The position numbers and the translations under genes were made by a program. The notes under the pieces are model-generated. The model saw only the letters and a list, made by a program, of their open reading frames with translations, searched no databases and was not told where the DNA came from. This document shows, in pieces, positions 7,428 through 15,890 of a stretch of 44,927 nt of DNA (position 1 is its first letter; each line of letters opens with the position of its first letter). The stretch comes from Microbacteriaceae bacterium PS02343 (GTDB lineage: Bacteria; Actinomycetota; Actinomycetes; Actinomycetales; Microbacteriaceae): the NCBI GenBank assembly GCA_029959365.1, contig JASCOA010000014.1, forward strand, positions 1-44,927, in the 5' to 3' direction.

Positions 7428-8431
7428 GCGCCGCCCTCGACTTCGCCCCCTTCGTGAGCGCACTGCTCGATCTGCTCGACGAGCATCGGGTGGAGGGCGG
7501 TGGCTTCTCGCGCTGGTCGGCGCGCAGCCGCCCGCACGAGCGGCCGGCGTCGAACGCCTACGGGGTCTCGAACGCCGTCGTCATGCTGCACACGCTCGAC
7601 CGGATGCCGACGGCGGATGCGGAGCGCGCCGAGCTGATCGCGCAGCTGCGCTCCTTCCAGGACCCGGTGACCGGCGCCTTCGCCGACGCCACGCACTCGC
7701 CGGTGCACACCACGGCGCACCTCGTCGCGTCGCTGCAGCTGCTCGATGCCCGGCCCGCGCATCCGCTGCGCTTCCTCGACGACCTGCGCGCTCCCGAGGC
7801 GGTCGCGCCGTTCCTCGACGGCCTCGACTGGGGCGACCCGTGGGGCTCGTCCCACGCGGGCGTCGGCGCCGCGGCCGCGCTGGTGCTCACCGAGCAGCCG
7901 CGGCCCGGCTGGCTCGACGCGTACTTCGGCTGGCTCGAGCGCAGCGTCGACCCGGGCACCGGGTTCTGGCTGCGCGACCGGATGCTGCCGTTGGAGGACG
8001 AGCCGGGGCGGTTCGCCAACCTCGGCGGGGCCTTCCACTACCACTTCATGCTCGTGCACTTCGGGCGCCCGCTGCCGCACGCGGCCGCGGTCGTGGACAG
8101 CTGCCTCGAGCTGCTGGATCGCTCGCCGGTCGCGATCGGCGACGGCGAGCAGGTGGGCTTCGCCGAGATCGACTGGGCCTACAGCCTGCACCGGGCGGCG
8201 CTGCAGAGCGGGCACCGGATGGGGGAGGCGCGGGACGCGCTCGCCCTCGTCGCGCGGCGGCTGGCCGAGGTGCTGCTCGACCCGGCGTATCACCGCACGG
8301 CGGCGTTCGACGACCTGCACGCCGTGGGCGGGGCGCTCAGCGCGGTCGCCGAGCTGCAGCGGGCGCTGCCCGAGCTGGTGCGCACGCCGACGCCGCTGCG
8401 GCTGGTGCTGGATCGGCGTCCGTTCGTCTGA
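7424..8431 (+). CDS. Unrecognised protein with helical-barrel-like repeats
   Basis: A 335-residue soluble protein whose ATG overlaps the stop of the methyltransferase-like gene. Several internal stretches have the pattern [aromatic]-x-DPxTGxF (FQDPVTGAFAD, VDPGTGFWLRD) and Trp-rich helices (GLDWGDPWGSSHAGVGAAAAL, GGAFHYHFMLVHFG, EIDWAYSLHRAALQSGH). They resemble the repeats of alpha/alpha barrel proteins such as terpene cyclases, prenyltransferases or glycosidases. I cannot assign an enzyme. Translational coupling suggests it works with the membrane methyltransferase. Confidence 0.65.
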   Translation: MSAALDFAPFVSALLDLLDEHRVEGGGFSRWSARSRPHERPASNAYGVSNAVVMLHTLDRMPTADAERAELIAQLRSFQDPVTGAFADATHSPVHTTAHLVASLQLLDARPAHPLRFLDDLRAPEAVAPFLDGLDWGDPWGSSHAGVGAAAALVLTEQPRPGWLDAYFGWLERSVDPGTGFWLRDRMLPLEDEPGRFANLGGAFHYHFMLVHFGRPLPHAAAVVDSCLELLDRSPVAIGDGEQVGFAEIDWAYSLHRAALQSGHRMGEARDALALVARRLAEVLLDPAYHRTAAFDDLHAVGGALSAVAELQRALPELVRTPTPLRLVLDRRPFV

Positions 8432-8435
8432 TCCT

Positions 8436-9734
8436 TCAGCCGATGACGGCCCAGCCGTGGGCGGCGATCGCGTCGCCCGATGCCCGAGTACCGTCGTCGG
8501 CGGCCAGCAGCGCTCCCGGTCGCCGAGGCGCGGAGGAGTCCTGCAGGTTGAGCGCGATGGTGAGGCGCTCGTCGCCGGCGACCACGTCGACCTCGAGGTG
8601 CTCGTTCGCGAGATGCCGCGGCTCGGTGGTGGTGGCGCGATGCAGCCACGGGTGCCGGCGGCGCAGGCTCAGCAGCTCCTGGTGCAGGTGCAGCACGGCG
8701 ACGTCGGGTGCGACGAGGCCGCTGGGCCCCTCCGCCGGGAACTCGGGGCGGATGGCGTCGTCGCCGCCCGCCCGCTCCTCCTTCACCCCGGTGAAGCCCC
8801 ACTCGTCGCCCGCGTAGATCGTGGGCGTGCCGCCGAGCATCGCCAGCAGCACGACGGCGTGGGGCCGGTGCCGGGGGTCGGTGATCGCCGAGGCGATGCG
8901 GGTGACGTCGTGGTTGCCGACGAAGGTCGAGGGGGCGAAGGCGGCGAGCATCTCGTTGTGCCGCCCGAGCGACCAGGCCAGCTCCCAGAGGTTTTGCTGC
9001 TCGATGCTCGAGCGCACCGCCTTCCAGAGCTCGTACTGGGTGACGCTGTCGACGGCGCCAACGCGGGCGAAGGCGGCGTAGTCGCCGTGGATCACCTCCG
9101 CCTCGAACCAGACCTCGGGGTGGCTGCGCCGCACCTCGGGCAGCACCGCCGACCAGAACGACGGCGGCACCCGGTACGCGGCGTCCAGCCGCCAGGCATC
9201 GGCGCCGCGGTCGAGCCAGTGGCGCATCGCGTCGACGACGAGGGCGCGCACCTCGGGGCGGTCGTGATCGAGCTCGACGAGGACGTCGTGGCCCTCGAAG
9301 GGCACCGTGGCTCCGTGCTCGTCACGACGCAGCAGCGGCGAGCCCTCGGCGACGAGCGGATGCTGCCGGCCGACGTGGTTGAAGACGCCGTCGAGCTGCA
9401 CCCGCAGCCCCCGCGCGTGCGCCTCCCGCGCGAAGGTCTCGAAGTCCGCGTCCTCACCGAGCCGGGGATCGATGCGGAAGTGGTCGAGGGTGTCGTAGCC
9501 GTGCGTCGACGATGCGAGGATCGGCCCGAGCGCGACGCCGGAGGCGCCGAGCTCGATCGCGTGATCGAGCCACGGGATCAGCCGCAGCAGCCGGTGCTCG
9601 TCGGCGGTAGCGGGTCCCGCGGCCGGCTCCGGGAAGGCGCCGACGAAGCCGAGCGGGTACAGCCGCCACCAGATCGCGTGCTCCACCCAGGCAGGCTCGT
9701 CCGGGGTCGCATCCGCTGGCGTCGTCGAGGTCAT
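8436..9734 (-). CDS. Alpha-amylase family (GH13) enzyme
   Basis: A 432-residue GH13 TIM-barrel protein without a signal peptide, so likely intracellular. The four GH13 conserved regions are present: GVFNH (116-120), WRLDAAY with nucleophile D184, EVIHGD with acid/base E213, and FVGNHDVTR with D276. The start VEHAIWWRLYPLGF is typical of short actinobacterial members acting on small maltooligosaccharides or trehalose-type sugars. A short C-terminal beta domain ends the protein. It stands alone, convergent with the gene before it. Substrate specificity cannot be read from the sequence. Confidence 0.88.
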   Translation of the reverse strand: MTSTTPADATPDEPAWVEHAIWWRLYPLGFVGAFPEPAAGPATADEHRLLRLIPWLDHAIELGASGVALGPILASSTHGYDTLDHFRIDPRLGEDADFETFAREAHARGLRVQLDGVFNHVGRQHPLVAEGSPLLRRDEHGATVPFEGHDVLVELDHDRPEVRALVVDAMRHWLDRGADAWRLDAAYRVPPSFWSAVLPEVRRSHPEVWFEAEVIHGDYAAFARVGAVDSVTQYELWKAVRSSIEQQNLWELAWSLGRHNEMLAAFAPSTFVGNHDVTRIASAITDPRHRPHAVVLLAMLGGTPTIYAGDEWGFTGVKEERAGGDDAIRPEFPAEGPSGLVAPDVAVLHLHQELLSLRRRHPWLHRATTTEPRHLANEHLEVDVVAGDERLTIALNLQDSSAPRRPGALLAADDGTRASGDAIAAHGWAVIG

Positions 9735-9878
9735 GGGGCGACCGTACGCCGGGGTGCCTGCGACGTCGCCGACACCCGGATCAGGCGCATCCCGCGTGGG
9801 GTGCCGAGAGTGCTCGACCCCCGGGCGGACGGCGCCGTCGCCGCCCTCCGAACCGAGGCCCGGGCCGGGTGGATGTCG

Positions 9879-10526
9879 TCAGCGCCGCGTTCGCAGGGCG
9901 CGTGCGGTCTCCCGCGCGGGCTCGACGACCAGGTTCGCGAAGCACGCCGTGGTGCCGATGTCGACCCACAGGCCGATCCGGCCGCCGCGCGCGGCCGGCA
10001 GCAAGGGTGCGGCCCGCAGCACGACGGCGCCGTCGACGGAGGCCGTGACCGCATCCGCTGCGACCTCGACGCGCAACCGGTGCCAGTTGCCCTCGCCGAT
10101 GTCGGCGGCCGCCTCGTAGACGCCAGGACGCTCCTCGCGGAGCCGGTCGAAGGGGTGCTCGGGGTAGGCGAAGTACTGCACCGCGCGCTGATCGCGGGGC
10201 GGCGGCGGGCTCGCGCGCAGGCCGTTGGCCGGGCGCAGGTAGACGGACTCGAAGGCGTCGTCGGCGACGTGGAACGCGAGGCCCGCGAAGCCTCGGGCGT
10301 AATCGGGTGCGTCGTCGAGCAGCGAGCCGGCGACGTCGATCTCGATCACCCCGCGGTCGAACTCGATCGGCAGCAGGACGAAGGTCGGCTGGTCGACGTA
10401 GTCGACGCCCGGGACGCCTGCGGCGGCGGCCGGGGTGAGGCGCACCCGCAGCGCTTCGCGGCCCTCGTGCGAGCCGGGCACCGCCAGCACGCCGCGGAGC
10501 TCGGCCCCCTCCAGGAGCGCGCTCAT
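9879..10526 (-). CDS. Concanavalin A-like beta-sandwich protein of unknown substrate
   Basis: A 215-residue protein, start chosen at 10526 because ATGA overlaps the stop of the upstream oxidoreductase gene. The pattern of beta strands fits the lectin/glucanase or DUF1080-like fold: EFDRGVIEIDVAG, ARGFAGLAFHVADDAFESVYLRPANG, GNWHRLRVEVAADAVTASVDG, GGRIGLWVD. There is no signal peptide. It is last in a MarR-oxidoreductase operon. Its ligand is unknown, but sugar binding or hydrolysis is the usual role of this fold. Confidence 0.65.
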   Translation of the reverse strand: MSALLEGAELRGVLAVPGSHEGREALRVRLTPAAAAGVPGVDYVDQPTFVLLPIEFDRGVIEIDVAGSLLDDAPDYARGFAGLAFHVADDAFESVYLRPANGLRASPPPPRDQRAVQYFAYPEHPFDRLREERPGVYEAAADIGEGNWHRLRVEVAADAVTASVDGAVVLRAAPLLPAARGGRIGLWVDIGTTACFANLVVEPARETARALRTRR

Positions 10527-11509
10527 CGTCCGATCCGCACGACGAGCTTGCCGGCGTGCGCGCCGGACTCCATGTCGCGGTGGGCCTGCACGATCTCGTC
10601 GAGCGCGTAGACCTTCGCCAGCGGCACGAAGGCGCGGCCGTCGGCGGCGGCGTCGAGGAAGTCCTGCAGCACCGAGGCGGGCAGGTCGCTCGCCTCGCCC
10701 GAGTAGGCGGTGAGCCGCACGCCGTTGGGGATCAGGTCCATCGGGTAGAAGTCGGGGATCGTCCACTGGTCGGAGAGCATGCCGGTGAAGCAGACGGTGC
10801 CGCCGGGGCGGGTCGCCCGCAGCGTGTCCGGCAGGGTGTTCGTGCCGACGAGCTCCACGGCGCCGTCGACTCCGTTCGGGGCGATGGCGCGAACCCGCTC
10901 GGCGACCGCTCCGTCGTCGACCACGACATGGTCGGCGCCGACGAGCCTCAGCTCGCCCTCGCGGTCGGCGCGGCGGGTGGTCGCGATCACGGTGAGACCG
11001 CGCTGCTTCGCCAGCACGATGCAGGCGAGACCGACGGATGAGGTGCCCCCGCGCACGAGCAGGGTGTCGCCCGACCGCGCGCCCACGCCGACGGTGAGCG
11101 AGCCGTTGGCGGTCTGCAGCATCTCGGGCACGGCGCCGAGCACCGACCAGTCGAGCCCGCTGCGGAACGGCAGCACGTTCGCGGCAGGCACGAGCGCGTA
11201 CTCGGCGTAGCCGCCGTCGAAGGTGCGGCCCATGCCGCCCATCATCGCCGCGACCTGCGCGCCGACGGCGACCTCGCCGCCGGGCGCCGACTCGACGACG
11301 CCGACGGCCTCGATGCCCGGGATGCGCGGGAACCCGCCGAAGGAGCCGACGCCGCTGCGGAAGTGCAGCTCGGAGCGGTTGAGCCCGAAGGCCTCCACGC
11401 GGATGAGCACCCGACCCGCTTCGGCGTCGGGCACCGGTACGTCGCGCAGCTGCAACGCCTCGGGGCCGCCGGGTGCGTCGATGACGACGGCGCGCATCGT
11501 GCGGCTCAT
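10523..11509 (-). CDS. Zinc-independent quinone/alcohol oxidoreductase (MDR family)
   Basis: A 328-residue medium-chain dehydrogenase/reductase of the quinone oxidoreductase type. The N-terminal GroES-like domain has GLNRSELHFRSG and IPGIEAVGVVE. The NADPH-binding Rossmann fold starts at GGTSSVGLACIVLAKQRG, and the zinc ligands of alcohol dehydrogenases are absent. The start is the ATG overlapping the marR stop. It sits in an operon with a MarR regulator upstream and a lectin-like gene downstream, an arrangement seen for stress or electrophile detoxification reductases. Confidence 0.85.
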   Translation of the reverse strand: MSRTMRAVVIDAPGGPEALQLRDVPVPDAEAGRVLIRVEAFGLNRSELHFRSGVGSFGGFPRIPGIEAVGVVESAPGGEVAVGAQVAAMMGGMGRTFDGGYAEYALVPAANVLPFRSGLDWSVLGAVPEMLQTANGSLTVGVGARSGDTLLVRGGTSSVGLACIVLAKQRGLTVIATTRRADREGELRLVGADHVVVDDGAVAERVRAIAPNGVDGAVELVGTNTLPDTLRATRPGGTVCFTGMLSDQWTIPDFYPMDLIPNGVRLTAYSGEASDLPASVLQDFLDAAADGRAFVPLAKVYALDEIVQAHRDMESGAHAGKLVVRIGR

Positions 11510-11940
11510 CGCGCGGCCTCGAGCGCCGCCTGCATCCGTTCGATCGCCGCGATGCCGTCGCGCAGCGCTTCGGGGTCGACGCCCGCGAGCGCCTCTGCCA
11601 GCACCGCCTCGAAGCGTGCGAGCGAGTCCGCGAGCGCGGTGCCGCCGGCCTCCGTGAGGGTCACGCGCACGCTGCGGCGGTCCACCGGATCGGGCACGCG
11701 GTCGACGAGCCCGTCGCCGAGCAGTCGCTCGACGAGCCGGCTCGCGGCGCCGATGGTCGTGCCCACGCCGTCCGCGATGTCCTGCACCCGGGCGCCGCGC
11801 TCGGCCGCGGCGATGATGCGCAGCACCTGCAGGCGCCCCATCCGCAGGGCCCCGCCGGTCATCCGCCGGTCGACGGCGTTCCAGAGCTCGGTCTCGTGCC
11901 GCACCAGGGCGTCGAAGTAGGTCGTCAGCTGCTCGCTCAT
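11506..11940 (-). CDS. MarR-family regulator of the oxidoreductase operon
   Basis: A 144-residue MarR protein with the winged helix at about 45-95 (RVQDIADGVGTTIGAASRLVERLLGDGLVDR, then DPVDRRSVRVTLT). It leads the operon, with its stop overlapping the oxidoreductase start (ATGA). The 62-bp gap upstream of its start is AT-rich, with GCAATAAGTGCAACG and AAAGCAAACG, and probably holds the promoter and its own operator. It is likely autoregulatory and responsive to a phenolic or electrophilic ligand, by family analogy only. Confidence 0.85.
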   Translation of the reverse strand: MSEQLTTYFDALVRHETELWNAVDRRMTGGALRMGRLQVLRIIAAAERGARVQDIADGVGTTIGAASRLVERLLGDGLVDRVPDPVDRRSVRVTLTEAGGTALADSLARFEAVLAEALAGVDPEALRDGIAAIERMQAALEAAR

Positions 11941-12002
11941 GACAGAAGCATGCCAGAGCAATAAGTGCAACGTAAAGCAAACGGTCCCGTGCGATCCCGG
12001 CC

Positions 12003-12680
12003 TCAGCAGCAGTCGCAGGCCTCCGCGTTCTCGCTCGCGAGCGACGAGAGCGGCCGCTTGCAGGCGTCGCCGCGCCAGGCCTCGAGGCCCTCGCGGATCG
12101 CGAAGCCTGCGATGACGAGCGCCGCGATCGAGTCGGCCCAGGCCCAGCCCAGCGTGCTGTTGAGCACCAGGCCGATGAGTACGGCGCCCGACAGGTAGGA
12201 GCAGATGAGGGTCTGCTTCGAGTCGGCGACGGCGGATGCGGACCCGAGCTCCGTGCCGGTGCGGCGCTCGTAGAGCGAGAACGCGGGCATGATCACGACG
12301 CTGATCGCGGCGAGCACGATGCCGACGGCGGAGTGCTCGGCCTCGGCGAAGCCGAGGAGCGAGCGGGTCGCATCGACGGTGACGAACGCGGCGAGGCCGA
12401 AGAAGGAGAACGCGATGACGCGCAGCGCGACGCGCTCGCGCCGGTGCGGGTCCGGGGCGGCGAACTGCCACGCGACCGCGGCTGCCGAGAGCACCTCCAC
12501 GATGGAGTCGAGCCCGAAGCCGATGAGGGCGGCCGACGATGCGACGGTGCCGGCCGAGAGCGCCACGATCGCCTCGATGACGTTGTAGGCGATCGTGGCC
12601 GCGACGATCCAGCGGATGCGCCGCTGCAGGACCGCGCGACGCTCGGGTGTCAGCGGCTCGCGCTGGGTCGCGGTGCTCAT
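12003..12680 (-). CDS. Cation diffusion facilitator-type metal exporter
   Basis: A 225-residue membrane protein of the short CDF type, with about five or six helices and no cytosolic C-terminal domain. Helix 2 carries IGFGLDSIVE and helix 5 WADSIAALVIAG, with the conserved Asp residues of the CDF metal site. The C-terminus ends in a Cys-rich CDCC, a probable metal-binding tail. The start overlaps the stop of the ArsR sensor gene (ATGA), so sensor and exporter are made together. Zn, Cd, Co or Pb are the plausible ions; the sequence does not decide. Confidence 0.85.
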   Translation of the reverse strand: MSTATQREPLTPERRAVLQRRIRWIVAATIAYNVIEAIVALSAGTVASSAALIGFGLDSIVEVLSAAAVAWQFAAPDPHRRERVALRVIAFSFFGLAAFVTVDATRSLLGFAEAEHSAVGIVLAAISVVIMPAFSLYERRTGTELGSASAVADSKQTLICSYLSGAVLIGLVLNSTLGWAWADSIAALVIAGFAIREGLEAWRGDACKRPLSSLASENAEACDCC

Positions 12681-13015
12681 GCGCAGGTGCATCCCTCTCC
12701 GGAGCAGCAGCTCGGGTCGACGGTGAGGACCAGGCGCAGGAGGCCGTCGAGCGCGGCGGCGAGCTCGGGCTCGGCGAGCCGGTACCAGGTGCGGCGACCG
12801 TCCTTGACGCCCGCGACGAGCCCGCACCCGCGCAGGCAGGCGAGCTGGTTCGACATGACCTGACGCGAGACGCCGAGCGCGTCGGCGAGGTCCGAGGGGA
12901 ACGCCGGCGCCTCGCGCAGGGCGAGCAGGATGCGGGTGCGGGTCTCGTCGGAGAGCGCGTGGCCGAGGCGTGCGAGCGCGGCCATGTGCGTGGTGGTCAC
13001 CGTCGCCGTGGTCAT
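12677..13015 (-). CDS. ArsR/SmtB-family metal-sensing repressor
   Basis: A 112-residue winged-helix repressor (LSDETRTRILLALREAP, then SDLADALGVSRQVMSNQLACLRGCGLVAG, then RRTWYRL). Likely metal ligands are the Cys pair in LACLRGCG and the C-terminal CCSGEGCTCA. This Cys set recalls CmtR-like Cd/Pb sensors, by family analogy only. I chose the ATG at 13015, the one next to the ArsR core; a longer frame lies upstream. It is transcribed with the CDF exporter. An AT-rich stretch at about 13020-13050 upstream is the likely promoter and operator. Confidence 0.87.
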   Translation of the reverse strand: MTTATVTTTHMAALARLGHALSDETRTRILLALREAPAFPSDLADALGVSRQVMSNQLACLRGCGLVAGVKDGRRTWYRLAEPELAAALDGLLRLVLTVDPSCCSGEGCTCA

Positions 13016-13097
13016 GCCGTGATGGTACAGGATTGCGTGAATTAACGGATGCGTGTACGGATCGGCCCCGGGCCGTTCGTCTAGGCTGCATCCCGTT

Positions 13098-13520
13098 ATG
13101 AGCGATCGAGCGGCGAAGGCGGGACTGCCCCCGATGCTGCGTGCGCTGATCGCCGTGCTGGTCGTGCTCGGGCTGAGCATCGCAGCGCTCGCCGTGGGGC
13201 ACTCGTCGAGCGAGGGCGCCCACCATGCGGCCGCCTCGTCCGCGGCCCAGTCGCACGCCCTCCCGCCGGCGACCGACGACGATGCCGCTCCGGCGGCGTT
13301 CTTCGCGCTGGCGGCGGGCGAAGCCGGCGAACTCGCGGGCATCTGCCTCATGGCCATGCTCTGCGGTGCCGTGCTCTTCCTCGCGCTGCGCTGGTTGCTG
13401 ACGCCCCGAGCCGCGCTGACCCCTCGAGCCCCGCGCGGGAGTCCTCGTGCGCTCGAAGCGGCCGTCGTGCTGCTGCCGCGACCTGTACGGCTCGTGGAGC
13501 TGTCGATCAGTCGGACCTGA
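13098..13520 (+). CDS. Small membrane protein with a His-rich loop
   Basis: A 140-residue protein starting at the ATG at 13098. Residues 12-35 form a membrane anchor. An exposed loop (HSSSEGAHHAAASSAAQSHAL) is rich in His and Ser. A second hydrophobic helix (LAGICLMAMLCGAVLFLALRWLL) holds two Cys. The layout resembles small actinobacterial membrane proteins such as DUF6153, but I am not sure of the family. It is divergent from the ArsR-CDF operon, so it may share its metal-responsive promoter region. Confidence 0.6.
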   Translation: MSDRAAKAGLPPMLRALIAVLVVLGLSIAALAVGHSSSEGAHHAAASSAAQSHALPPATDDDAAPAAFFALAAGEAGELAGICLMAMLCGAVLFLALRWLLTPRAALTPRAPRGSPRALEAAVVLLPRPVRLVELSISRT

Positions 13521-13686
13521 TCGAGGACCGGTCATCGCCGCACCTCCGGTGATGACGGAAGTCCTCTCAGCCCGTCTCTCGAGCGGCCAGCATCCTCGGC
13601 TGGTCCGATGCGGTGGCGCCATGGTCGCGCCCTCTGCTGCCCGCTGCGCGCGGGTCTCGATCACCCTGACCATCCACCGATCGGAC

Positions 13687-14493
13687 ATGACCTCCCCACC
13701 CGACAGCACCCCTCCGAACCATCTGACGACGCGGCGAGAGCTCCGCGAACTGCAACGATCGGGCCGACGGCGCCGACCGAAGCCGCGCCGACCTGCCGAC
13801 CCCCAGCGCACCGTGCGCTCCGTACTCGTGGCGACGGTGCTCCTGCCGGGCATGCTCGCCCCGGCGATGCTGCCGTCGTTCGCGCTGAGCCCGATCGTGC
13901 CGCCGCAGGACGCCATCGAGGGCGAGACCCCGCAATCGCTCGTCGCCGACGGCGTTCCTGCGCCGTCGATCGAGCGCGACGCGTACGTGGCGCTCCCCCC
14001 GCAGGCCGCCATCGGCGGTCGCACCTACGAGCCGGCGCTCTTCGCGCAGTACACCCGCGCCTCGCCCGAGGGATGGTGGCGCCCGGTCGCCGGCCCGGTG
14101 ACCTCCGTCTACGGGCCGCGGCGCCTGATCTGCAACGGCGCCGGATGCTCGTCGCCGTTCCACGAGGGGGTCGATTTCGGCGACGCCTGCGGCACCCCGG
14201 TGCGCGCGACCAACGCCGGCACGGTGACCTCCGTCGGCGACGCCGGCGCGTTCGGGCAGCGCGTCGTCGTCGACCACGGCGGGGGCGTGAGCTCCTCCTA
14301 CGGGCATCTGCAGACCGCCTCGTTCGAGGTCGCCGAGGGCGACGTCGTCGACGGCGGCGACACCCTCGCCCTCGTCGGCCGGACCGGCGTCGTCACGGGC
14401 TGCCACCTCGACCTCAAGTTCACCGTCGACGGCGCCTACGTCGACCCGGCCGACTTCCTCGCCGCACGCGGCGTCGACGCCATCAAGCGATAG
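13687..14493 (+). CDS. Secreted M23-like peptidase (LytM fold) with an altered zinc motif
   Basis: A 268-residue protein. A basic N-terminus (residues 15-43) precedes a signal anchor at 44-68, so it is exported. The M23 domain spans about 130-262, with HxxxD (H159, D163), YGHL (H207) and CHLDLKF (H240). In LytM-type enzymes the last motif is HxH and its second His binds zinc; here it is Asp242. The protein may still bind metal, or may be a non-catalytic cell-wall protein. The start was chosen at the ATG just before the basic stretch. A DsbA-like gene follows 8 bp later. Confidence 0.8.
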   Translation: MTSPPDSTPPNHLTTRRELRELQRSGRRRRPKPRRPADPQRTVRSVLVATVLLPGMLAPAMLPSFALSPIVPPQDAIEGETPQSLVADGVPAPSIERDAYVALPPQAAIGGRTYEPALFAQYTRASPEGWWRPVAGPVTSVYGPRRLICNGAGCSSPFHEGVDFGDACGTPVRATNAGTVTSVGDAGAFGQRVVVDHGGGVSSSYGHLQTASFEVAEGDVVDGGDTLALVGRTGVVTGCHLDLKFTVDGAYVDPADFLAARGVDAIKR

Positions 14494-14501
14494 GACCCGC
14501 C

Positions 14502-15170
14502 ATGCAGCGCTCCACGACGATCAACCTCGCCATCATCGGCGCCCTCGCCGTCGCCGGCATCATCGCCGCCGGTGCCCTCGCGACCGGCGCTCCCGGTCCG
14601 GCGCCGAGCAGTTCTGCCTCGACCGCCTCGCTGCCCGCGCTCGTTCCCGAGGGCAGCCACGTGCTCGACGACCCGGAGGGCGCCACCGTCACGGTCGTGG
14701 AGTTCCTCGACTTCGAATGCGAGGTGTGCGGGGCCGTCTACCCGTACGTCGAGCAGATCCGCGAGGATTACGCCGGCGAGATCCGCTACGTGCCCCGCTA
14801 CTTCCCCATCCCCGCGCATCGGAACTCGATGAACGCGGCTCTCGCGGTGGAGGCTGCCGCGCAGCAGGGGGAGTACCAGGCGATGTACGAGCGGATGTTC
14901 GAGACCCAGTCCGAGTGGGGCGAGCGCCAGGAGACCGAAGCGCCCCGCTTCCGCGGCTACGCCGACGACCTCGGCCTCGATCTCACCGCCTATGACGCGG
15001 TCGTGGCCGACCCGGCGACCGGAGCACGCATCCGAGCGGACTTCGACGCCGGCCTGGCGCTGGGCGTGCAGGGCACCCCGACCTTCTTCGTCGACGGCGA
15101 GCAGGTGCGGCTCGAACGCGTCGCCGATCTCACCGACGCCATCGACGCCGCGCTCGGCTCCGGGGAATGA
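14502..15170 (+). CDS. DsbA-like membrane-anchored thioredoxin-fold protein
   Basis: A 222-residue thiol oxidoreductase. Residues 8-30 form an N-terminal membrane anchor, followed by a Ser/Ala-rich linker. The thioredoxin fold starts at TVTVVEFLDFECEVCGAVYP, with the active-site pair C73-x-x-C76, and the cis-Pro loop is GVQGTPTFFVDG. It is of the actinobacterial DsbA/MdbA-like group that forms disulfides outside the membrane. It lies 8 bp after the M23-like gene, whose exported domain has several Cys residues and could be a client. Confidence 0.87.
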   Translation: MQRSTTINLAIIGALAVAGIIAAGALATGAPGPAPSSSASTASLPALVPEGSHVLDDPEGATVTVVEFLDFECEVCGAVYPYVEQIREDYAGEIRYVPRYFPIPAHRNSMNAALAVEAAAQQGEYQAMYERMFETQSEWGERQETEAPRFRGYADDLGLDLTAYDAVVADPATGARIRADFDAGLALGVQGTPTFFVDGEQVRLERVADLTDAIDAALGSGE

Positions 15171-15222
15171 CCCCGGCCCCGGACCCGTTGCACCGAGTCC
15201 GCGCCCGCAACCGAAGGAACCC

Positions 15223-15813
15223 ATGAGCACGCTCATCGTCACCGCCCATCCCGCCAGCGACTCGCTGACCAGCCACGCCGTGCAGCGGCTGCGCGAGCGG
15301 CTCGAGGAGCAGGGCGAGGCGGTCGAGATCGCCGACCTCGCGGCGGAGGGCTTCGACCCGCGCTGGACCGTCGGCGATCACGAGGCGTACCACGAGGCCC
15401 GCCCCGGGGACGCGGGGGTCCTCGCCGAGCAGGCCCGCGTCGAACGGGCCGAGCACCTCGTCATCGCCTTCCCCGTCTACTGGTGGTCGATGCCGGCGCT
15501 GCTCAAGGGCTGGGTCGATCGCGTCTTCATCACCGGCTGGGCGTTCAGCGCCGAGGAGCGGGGGATGCTCGGCGGGCTCACCGGTCACCTCCTGCCCGTC
15601 GCCGGGGTCGACGCTGCGCGCTTCGACCGCCACGGCTACACGCAGTCGTTCACCACCCAGATCGAGCACGGCGTGTTCGACTACTGCGGCATCCGGCGGG
15701 GCGTCACCGCCTTCGTGCACGGCAGCGAGGATGCGGACGCGGATGCGCGCAGCCGCGCCGTCGAGACGGCGACCGCCGCGATCGCGGCCGGCATCGCATC
15801 CGCTCGGGCCTGA
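15223..15813 (+). CDS. NAD(P)H oxidoreductase, flavodoxin-like fold
   Basis: A 196-residue protein of the NQO/MdaB/KefF-like flavodoxin-fold family. Seen: LIVTAHPASDSLTSH at the N-terminus (flavin phosphate loop), FPVYWWSMPALLKGWVDRVF in the middle and GWAFSAEERG after it. It would transfer hydride from NAD(P)H through FAD or FMN to quinones or similar acceptors in the cytosol. A ribosome site (GAAGGAA) precedes the ATG. It follows the DsbA-like gene by 52 bp and may belong to the same transcript. Confidence 0.85.
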   Translation: MSTLIVTAHPASDSLTSHAVQRLRERLEEQGEAVEIADLAAEGFDPRWTVGDHEAYHEARPGDAGVLAEQARVERAEHLVIAFPVYWWSMPALLKGWVDRVFITGWAFSAEERGMLGGLTGHLLPVAGVDAARFDRHGYTQSFTTQIEHGVFDYCGIRRGVTAFVHGSEDADADARSRAVETATAAIAAGIASARA

Positions 15814-15890
15814 CGACCCGGGCGGGCGCCCGTGCCGCGTGCGACCTTCGCACGACGCGGGCGCCCGCATCCGCTTCCTAGGCTGGACCC

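Noticed and set aside
7746-10610. A 954-residue plus-strand open frame covering the GH13 and lectin-like genes
   Set aside because: The minus strand encodes recognisable GH13 motifs and coupled genes here. The plus frame has no domain and runs across several real gene ends.
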